Source: Sabulicella rubraurantiaca (GTDB lineage: Bacteria > Pseudomonadota > Alphaproteobacteria > Acetobacterales > Acetobacteraceae). From it: a DNA stretch of 64,000 nt. The stretch covers positions 1 to 64,000 of the forward strand of contig NZ_JAFEUU010000002.1 in assembly GCF_017355885.1 (NCBI RefSeq), written 5' to 3'. Positions 59,747 to 64,000 of this stretch are shown in pieces. Position 1 is the first letter of the stretch. Each line of letters opens with the position of its first letter. The translations under genes and the position numbers were made by a program. Below the pieces are notes generated by a model, which saw only the letters and a program-made list of their open reading frames with translations, did no database searches and was not told where the DNA came from.

Positions 59747-60421
59747 ATGACCGAATCCATCCGCGCCAATCTGGCCCGGCTGCGCGAGCGAATCGAGGCC
59801 GCCACTGCACGGGCCGGCCGCGCCCCGGGCAGCGTCACCCTGGTCGCCGTGTCCAAGACCCATCCCGCCTCGGCCGTGGAGGAGGCGCTGGCGGAAGGAC
59901 AGCGCATCTTCGGCGAGAACCGGGTGCAGGAGGCCCAGAACAAGTTCCCGGCGCTGCGCGGGGCGCGTCCAGACCTGCGCCTCCACATCATCGGTGGCCT
60001 GCAGACCAACAAGGCGCGCGACGCCGTGCGCGTCGCCGACGTAATCGAAAGCCTGGACCGCCCCCGCCTCGCCGAGGCGCTGGCTGAGGCCATGGAAAAG
60101 GAAGGACGCCGGCCCGACCTCCTCGTGCAGGTGAACACCGGCGACGAGCCGCAGAAATCAGGGGTGGCACTGGCGGAGGCACCGGATTTCATCCGCCGCT
60201 GCCTAGAGGAATGGCGCCTGCCGGTGCGCGGCCTGATGTGCATCCCCCCGGTGGAGGAGGAGCCCCGCCCGCATTTCCGCACCCTGGCCGCTTTGGGAGA
60301 CCAGTTCGGCCTGCCGGTGCTCTCCATGGGCATGAGCGGCGATTTCGAGGCGGCGATCGAGGAAGGGGCGACGCATGTGCGCGTCGGCTCCGCCATCTTC
60401 GGGTCGCGGATCCCCCTCTAG
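59747..60421 (+). CDS. yggS: YggS-family PLP-binding protein
   Basis: A 224-residue single-domain TIM barrel PLP carrier, homologous to PLPBP, that controls vitamin B6 homeostasis. The PLP Lys is in VAVSKTHP (near residue 36); other signatures are GENRVQEAQNKF, HIIGGLQTNKA, VNTGDEPQKSG and the late MSGDFEAAIEEGATHVRVGSA (in two strands). The start overlaps the alternative ATG of the thiE-like gene. It ends in TAG within CTAG, which also supplies the stop of the convergent hypothetical gene. Confidence 0.93.
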   Translation: MTESIRANLARLRERIEAATARAGRAPGSVTLVAVSKTHPASAVEEALAEGQRIFGENRVQEAQNKFPALRGARPDLRLHIIGGLQTNKARDAVRVADVIESLDRPRLAEALAEAMEKEGRRPDLLVQVNTGDEPQKSGVALAEAPDFIRRCLEEWRLPVRGLMCIPPVEEEPRPHFRTLAALGDQFGLPVLSMGMSGDFEAAIEEGATHVRVGSAIFGSRIPL

Positions 60422-60882
60422 GCCAGGGCGGTCTGCGGCGCGGCATGGTCGCGCGCCCATCTCGCATGGGCCTCGGTCGCATTGCGGGCGGAAGCCGGGG
60501 CGGTGGCGGGCAGCGGGTCCAGCCAAGGGTCAGGCCGCCCTTCCAGCCCGGCGCGGATGCGGTCCAGCGGGCGGCTCATCTCCACGAAACCCATCACCCC
60601 CGCCATCGCCATGCCGAGCGGTCCGCCCGTGACTGCGCCGCCCAGGACGCGCATCAGCGGGTGGATCTGCGCCCCGGTCGCCGCCCGGTAGATCATGCCC
60701 ACCCCCGGCAGGTGGTGCAGCGGGTTCAGCCCCTGCACCACCTCGTCGAAGGTGATCTCGCCAGGAATGGGGATGGCCTGGTCCGGGTCGAGCGGCGGCC
60801 CCCCATCGGCGGGCGCGGGCAGGTCGGCGCTGCCAGCCGGGCGAAAGGCCAGGCGTATGGGGTCGGTGACAGGAAAGATCAT
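60418..60882 (-). CDS. Conserved hypothetical protein, alphaproteobacterial
   Basis: A 154-residue soluble-looking protein with one hydrophobic stretch (about 75-97). Conserved core: FDEVVQGLNPLHHLPGVGM, YRAATGAQIHP and LGGAVTGGPLGM. I recall similar NPLQHIPV/GGPLG proteins in many Rhodospirillales without known function. ATG at MIFPVTDP is used; an upstream ATG adds six residues. It shares the four bases CTAG at its stop with yggS (both genes end there). Confidence 0.75.
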   Translation of the reverse strand: MIFPVTDPIRLAFRPAGSADLPAPADGGPPLDPDQAIPIPGEITFDEVVQGLNPLHHLPGVGMIYRAATGAQIHPLMRVLGGAVTGGPLGMAMAGVMGFVEMSRPLDRIRAGLEGRPDPWLDPLPATAPASARNATEAHARWARDHAAPQTALA

Positions 60883-61015
60883 GCGCGGGGCCCTCGGCAT
60901 CGTGCGTCAGAGGGCCTCGCAAGCCTCATGCCAGAGGCGACCGAGGCGCGGCTTGCACCCCGGCGCAAAGCGGACCACATCGGTCCCGAAGGAAGCAGCC
61001 AGCCGAGGACGCGCC

Positions 61016-61576
61016 ATGTTTATCGAGACCGAAGGCACCCCCAACCCCGCGACTCTGAAGTTCCTGCCCGGCCGGGACGTGATGGGCGCCGCCGGCACGG
61101 CTGATTTCGTGACGGGCGACGACACCTCGCGGTCCTTCCTGGCGCATCGCCTGCTCGCTCTGCCGGGCGTGGCGCGCGTCTTCCTGGGCGCGGACTTCGT
61201 CACCGTGACCAAGTCGGATGACAGCGACTGGCAGACCCTGCGCCCGCAGGTGCTGGGCGCGATCATGGAGCATTTCATGGCCGGGCTGCCCGTGATCGAG
61301 GGCGCCGATGAGGCGGGCGAGGAGGATTTCGACCCAGCCGATGCCGAGGCCGTGGCCCAGATCAAGGAGCTGCTCGACACCCGCGTGCGCCCTGCCGTGG
61401 CTGGCGATGGCGGCGACATCGTATTCCGCGGCTTCCGCGACGGCGTCGTGCGGCTGAAGATGCAGGGCGCCTGCTCCGGCTGCCCCTCCTCCCGCGCCAC
61501 GCTGAAGCACGGGGTGGAGAACATGCTCCGCCACTACATCCCCGAGGTCCTGGCGGTGGAGCAGGTCGAAGCCTGA
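61016..61576 (+). CDS. Nfu-type NifU-family Fe-S scaffold protein
   Basis: A 186-residue Fe-S carrier like mitochondrial NFU1. The N-terminal Nfu domain (about 1-90) begins MFIETEGTPNPATLKFLPG; the C-terminal NifU-like domain (about 105-180) carries the cluster ligands in GACSGCPSS (CxxC, near 147-150). It delivers 4Fe-4S clusters to enzymes such as aconitase and lipoyl synthase by homology. ATG is chosen for the canonical N-terminus. No SUF/ISC genes are adjacent. Confidence 0.94.
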   Translation: MFIETEGTPNPATLKFLPGRDVMGAAGTADFVTGDDTSRSFLAHRLLALPGVARVFLGADFVTVTKSDDSDWQTLRPQVLGAIMEHFMAGLPVIEGADEAGEEDFDPADAEAVAQIKELLDTRVRPAVAGDGGDIVFRGFRDGVVRLKMQGACSGCPSSRATLKHGVENMLRHYIPEVLAVEQVEA

Positions 61577-61586
61577 CCGCCTAACA

Positions 61587-61665
61587 GGGGGCCACGTCCC
61601 CCACCCGCGCCGCTCGCGCGGGTCCTGATGTCCGGGACGGCCCGGCCCTTTCGCAAGGAGGGCCG
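61587..61665 (+). promoter_or_regulatory. Guanidine-II (mini-ykkC)-like riboswitch leader
   Basis: In the 91-base leader of the Gdx exporter a hairpin CCGGG-ACGG-CCCGG (61632-61645) has the canonical GGG-ACGR-CCC form of a mini-ykkC hairpin. An upstream hairpin, GGGGG-CCACGT-CCCCC (61587-61602), has an ACG-containing but off-consensus loop. A third stem (CCCGCGC/GCGCGGG) lies between them. An alternative stem CGGCCC (61643-61648) with GGGCCG (61660-61665) would pair off the SD AAGGAGG and cannot coexist with the ACGG hairpin. That is a translation-control layout as in known guanidine-II switches. One loop deviates, so this is a candidate. Confidence 0.5.
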
Positions 61666-61667
61666 AG

Positions 61668-61991
61668 ATGGCCTGGATCTGGTTGGTGCTCGCGGGTCTG
61701 CTGGAGATCCTGTGGGCTTTTTCCATGAAGCGGTCGGAGGGCTTCACCCGCCTCTTCGACACCGGAGTCATGCTGGTGGCGATGGCCGCCAGCTTCGTGC
61801 TGCTGGCCATCGCGATGCGGACGCTGCAGCTCGGCACCGCCTACGCGGTCTGGACCGGCATCGGCGCGGCCGGTGCCTTCCTGCTCGGCATCCTGGTCCT
61901 GGGCGAGGCGGCAACGCCGGGCCGCATCGCGGGCGCCGCGCTGATCCTGGCGGGGATCGTCGTGCTGAAATTATCCTCGTCCGAGGGGTGA
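61668..61991 (+). CDS. sugE: SMR transporter, Gdx/SugE-type guanidinium exporter
   Basis: A 107-residue four-TM small multidrug resistance protein acting as a dual-topology homodimer. It has the Gdx/SugE pattern: GLLEILWAFSMK (essential Glu13 in helix 1), the Gly-rich GTAYAVWTGIGAAGA in helix 3, and LKLSS at the end. Gdx proteins exchange guanidinium for protons and are regulated by guanidine riboswitches. Here the leader resembles a guanidine-II switch. The SD is AAGGAGG, five to six bases before ATG. No paired SMR partner (as in two-gene EbrAB) is present. Confidence 0.92.
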   Translation: MAWIWLVLAGLLEILWAFSMKRSEGFTRLFDTGVMLVAMAASFVLLAIAMRTLQLGTAYAVWTGIGAAGAFLLGILVLGEAATPGRIAGAALILAGIVVLKLSSSEG

Positions 61992-61995
61992 TGCC

Positions 61996-62826
61996 TCAGA
62001 GCATCGCCAGGGATTGCTTGCGCCGGGGTGGCGGGAAGGCGGCGTCCAGGGCCGCCCGCTCCTCCGGTCTCAGCACCATGGCCACGGCCTCCGCATTCTC
62101 CCGCAGGTGATCGAGGCCGGTGGCCTTGGGGATGGCGATCACCCCCTCGTGCCCCAGCACCCAGGCCAGCGCCACCTGCGCCGGGGTGGCGCCGCGCGCC
62201 ACGGCCACCGCGCGCAGCGCCTTGTGGCGCAGCAGCCTTGCGCCCTGTCCCACGGGTGAATAGGCCATGACTGGCATGCCCTGCTCTCGGCAGAAGGGCA
62301 GCAGGTCGAACTCCGCGCCGCGATGCTCCAGGTTCAGCAGCACCTGATCGGTGGCGCAGTTCGCAAGGTCGGGACCAAGCTCCTCCAGATCGTCCACATC
62401 GAGGTTGCTGACGCCCCAGGCGGCGATGTCGCCCGCCGCGCGCAGCTTCTCCAGCGCCTCCACCGTCTCCTCCAACGGCGTGTCGCCGCGCCAGTGCAGC
62501 AGGTAGAGGTCCAGCCGCTCCACACCGAGTCGCTTCAGCGAGCGCGCGCAGGCTTGCGGCACGGCGCGGCGGGAAGCGTTCCAGGGATAGAACTTGCTGA
62601 CCAGGAAGACGCGGTCGCGCAGCCCGGCGATGGCCTCGCCCACCACGCGCTCGCTCTCGCCCTCGCCATACATCTCGGCCGTGTCGATCAGGGAGAAGCC
62701 GCGCTCGATGCCTTCGCGCAGGCTCGCCACCTCCTCCTGCCGCCGCGCCCGGTCCTCGCCCATGCGCCAAGTGCCCTGGCCCAGCGCCGGCACTTCGCGC
62801 CCATCCGGAAAGGTGATGTTTCGCAT
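61996..62826 (-). CDS. Aldo/keto reductase
   Basis: A 276-residue NADPH-dependent reductase with the AKR TIM-barrel. The catalytic tetrad is visible: Asp and Tyr in DTAEMYGEGE (Asp near 49, Tyr near 54), Lys in LVSKFYPW, His in LLHWRGDTP. The cofactor end IPKATGLDHLREN is typical. It resembles the AKR5-like prokaryotic group (2,5-diketo-gluconate-type). It converges with gdx, four bases apart. ATG is used because earlier frames lack family sequence. Substrate unknown. Confidence 0.93.
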   Translation of the reverse strand: MRNITFPDGREVPALGQGTWRMGEDRARRQEEVASLREGIERGFSLIDTAEMYGEGESERVVGEAIAGLRDRVFLVSKFYPWNASRRAVPQACARSLKRLGVERLDLYLLHWRGDTPLEETVEALEKLRAAGDIAAWGVSNLDVDDLEELGPDLANCATDQVLLNLEHRGAEFDLLPFCREQGMPVMAYSPVGQGARLLRHKALRAVAVARGATPAQVALAWVLGHEGVIAIPKATGLDHLRENAEAVAMVLRPEERAALDAAFPPPRRKQSLAML

Positions 62827-62865
62827 GGTTCCCGCCGCTTCTCCGCCTGGGCTATCCTCGCACGC

Positions 62866-63477
62866 ATGACGCTGCTCCGCACCCTGGGCCTCCTGGCCCT
62901 GCTCGCCTCGCCCGCGCTGGCGCAGCCGCAGGGGGAGGAGATCGGCTCCTGGCGCCTCCTCTGCTTCAATGACCGGATGACGGACCGCGTCGCCTGTTCC
63001 ATGCGCCACCGCGACTGGGTGGAGCGCCCGGCGGTGCAGCCCGGGCTGGCACTGGAGGTAGTGGAGCGGCACGGACGCCTCGTCCCCGCCGTCACGGCGC
63101 GCGACCTGACCCTGGATGGGGCGGCGCGCGGCCTTCTGGCCCTCACCGGCACGGCTCAGCTTCGCTTTGACTCACACCCGATGATGGAACTGCCCTGCGG
63201 GCTGGAGGGGCGTTCGCTGATCTGCGCGCCCCGCTCCGCCGACGCGCCACGCGCGGCGGAGGAACTGGCCGCTGCCTCGCGTGCCCTGATCCGCATGGGC
63301 GGGATGGGCAGCGGCGCCACGCCGGGCGCCGAACCGGCCGAGTTGCGCCTTGCCAACACCGCCTCGGCGCTGGAGCGCTTCCGCCGTCAGCAGCCGCCGG
63401 GCAGCGCGCCGCCCCCGCCTGAGCCCGGCCTAGACCTGCGCGACATCCTGATGCGGCTGCGCAGCCTTTTCATGTAA
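62866..63477 (+). CDS. Exported protein of unknown function, weakly IalB-like
   Basis: A 203-residue protein with a signal peptide (about 1-19, ending ALAQ). The mature part has EEIGSWRLLCFNDRM, then CSMRHRD, and later PCGLEG with SLICAPR: four cysteines spaced as in IalB-type proteins (C...C in an early strand, C...C later). The C-terminal part is Pro-rich and ends in a basic helix (LRDILMRLRSLFM). The likeness to IalB is weak, so I only call it secreted. It diverges from the aldo/keto reductase with 39 bases between. Confidence 0.72.
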   Translation: MTLLRTLGLLALLASPALAQPQGEEIGSWRLLCFNDRMTDRVACSMRHRDWVERPAVQPGLALEVVERHGRLVPAVTARDLTLDGAARGLLALTGTAQLRFDSHPMMELPCGLEGRSLICAPRSADAPRAAEELAAASRALIRMGGMGSGATPGAEPAELRLANTASALERFRRQQPPGSAPPPPEPGLDLRDILMRLRSLFM

Positions 63478-63535
63478 TCGTGCCGCCGCAACGGACGGGA
63501 GGCGACGTGTCCGCCGCCCCGCGCATGATCGCGGC

Positions 63536-64000
63536 ATGACACGCTTCCGCTGCGTCCCGATGGATGCTCCCTCCGCCCGGCGCTTCCGCGCCACACGCCG
63601 CGACGATCGTGGCGGCACCGCCCTATCCCGCGTCGCGGACGGCCCCGGCTTTCCCTGCCGGCGCTGCCTGCGCCTCGCCCGGCCGGGCGAGGAGATGCTG
63701 CTGCTGAGCTGGGACCTGCCGCGCCCGCTGGGCCCCTACTGGACGCCCTCGCCGGTCTTCCTCCACTCGCAGGATTGCGAGCCCGGCGCGACGGAGGATG
63801 CGCTGCCGGAAACCGTGCTGGCGAACCCGCTCGTGTCCCTGCGCCATTACGATGCCGAGGGGATGTGCCTCTACGACCTTGGCCTCGTACTGCCGGGCGC
63901 GGAGGCGGAGGCGCCGCTGCGCGAGCGCCTCGCCGATCCGCGCGTCAGCTTCGTCAACATCCACACGGCGCGACCGGGATGCTGGCTGGCCGGCGTGGAG
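63536..64000 (+). CDS. DUF1203 domain protein, partial at window edge
   Basis: A reading frame of 155 codons that runs off the end of the window without a stop. It begins MTRFRCVPMDAPSARRFR and contains the DUF1203 markers: GFPCRRCLRLARPGEEMLLLSW (a conserved Cys/Arg block, given here in pieces), PSPVFLH and YDAEGMC. The family is soluble, usually 150-170 residues, of unknown function. The window probably holds nearly all of it. No SD is obvious. Confidence 0.8.
   Translation, partial: MTRFRCVPMDAPSARRFRATRRDDRGGTALSRVADGPGFPCRRCLRLARPGEEMLLLSWDLPRPLGPYWTPSPVFLHSQDCEPGATEDALPETVLANPLVSLRHYDAEGMCLYDLGLVLPGAEAEAPLRERLADPRVSFVNIHTARPGCWLAGVE

Noticed and set aside
61604-61622. Linker hairpin before gdx as an intrinsic terminator
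   Set aside because: A 7-bp stem but no following T-run; it fits better as the spacer stem of the leader.

Overview
The window is a high-GC chromosomal segment of an alphaproteobacterium, most likely Acetobacteraceae close to Roseomonas. The inference rests on very GC-rich codons, 4-nt start/stop overlaps throughout, two Bug-type solute receptors, alphaproteobacterial marker genes (an NDUFA12-like complex I protein, DUF2155, DUF3576, an NDUFAF6-like squalene/phytoene-synthase homologue, leuS-lptE-holA, trpGDC-moaC-moeA) and a porin of the Rhodospirillales type. I see no rRNA, tRNA, CRISPR array or prophage.

Layout. 0.2-5.3 kb, minus strand: a copper-handling operon (DUF2946, TonB-dependent receptor, YcnI-like DUF1775, a small Cys/Met protein, PCu(A)C chaperone) running into a Sir2 deacylase and a trypsin-like protease, with many non-ATG starts. 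5.3-10.7 kb: thpR; tesA divergent from ybbA-ybbP with overlapping start codons; a Bax-inhibitor-1 membrane protein with a clear terminator. 10.7-14.7 kb: cueR-copA copper efflux, where the CueR homologue lacks one of the two Cu(I) cysteines, and a divergent secreted serine protease. 14.7-24.3 kb: catabolic genes (alpha/beta hydrolase, D-2-hydroxyacid dehydrogenase, M20 peptidase, cupin, Bug receptor, penicillin-acylase-type hydrolase, Gfo/Idh dehydrogenase, 4-hydroxybenzoate hydroxylase, DsbA-like protein). 24.3-28.6 kb: an EmrAB-type efflux pair, the NDUFAF6-like protein and Fe superoxide dismutase. 28.6-37.5 kb: a dense group of amide-bond hydrolases (M81, two M20-type amidohydrolases, HDAC-like deacetylase, M19 dipeptidase, gamma-glutamyltransferase). 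It is interrupted by a 0.7-kb decayed IS630 element that carries an IS66 tnpA fragment and sits exactly in the shared CTAG stop site of two convergent genes.

37.5-49.1 kb: comM, DUF2155, a 68-aa protein, mlaD and NDUFA12; then, divergently, a half-size protein derived from class II ribonucleotide reductase. That gene is preceded by a good NrdR-box candidate overlapping a consensus DnaA box. RidA, a FemAB/GNAT-like protein, an EamA transporter, holA, lptE and leuS follow. 49.1-53.2 kb: trpGDC-moaC-moeA. 53.2-57.5 kb: a double carboxymuconolactone-decarboxylase-like protein with a flavin monooxygenase, a second Bug receptor and DUF3576. 57.5-64 kb: a strongly signalled porin gene, thiE-like/yggS, a conserved hypothetical, an Nfu-type Fe-S protein, a Gdx-type SMR exporter preceded by a guanidine-II-riboswitch-like leader, an aldo/keto reductase, a secreted protein and a DUF1203 gene cut by the window edge.

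Most interesting candidates: the NrdJ-derived protein with its NrdR/DnaA sites, the guanidine-riboswitch-like leader of the gdx gene, the CueR homologue missing a ligand, and the IS630 insertion at a shared stop codon.
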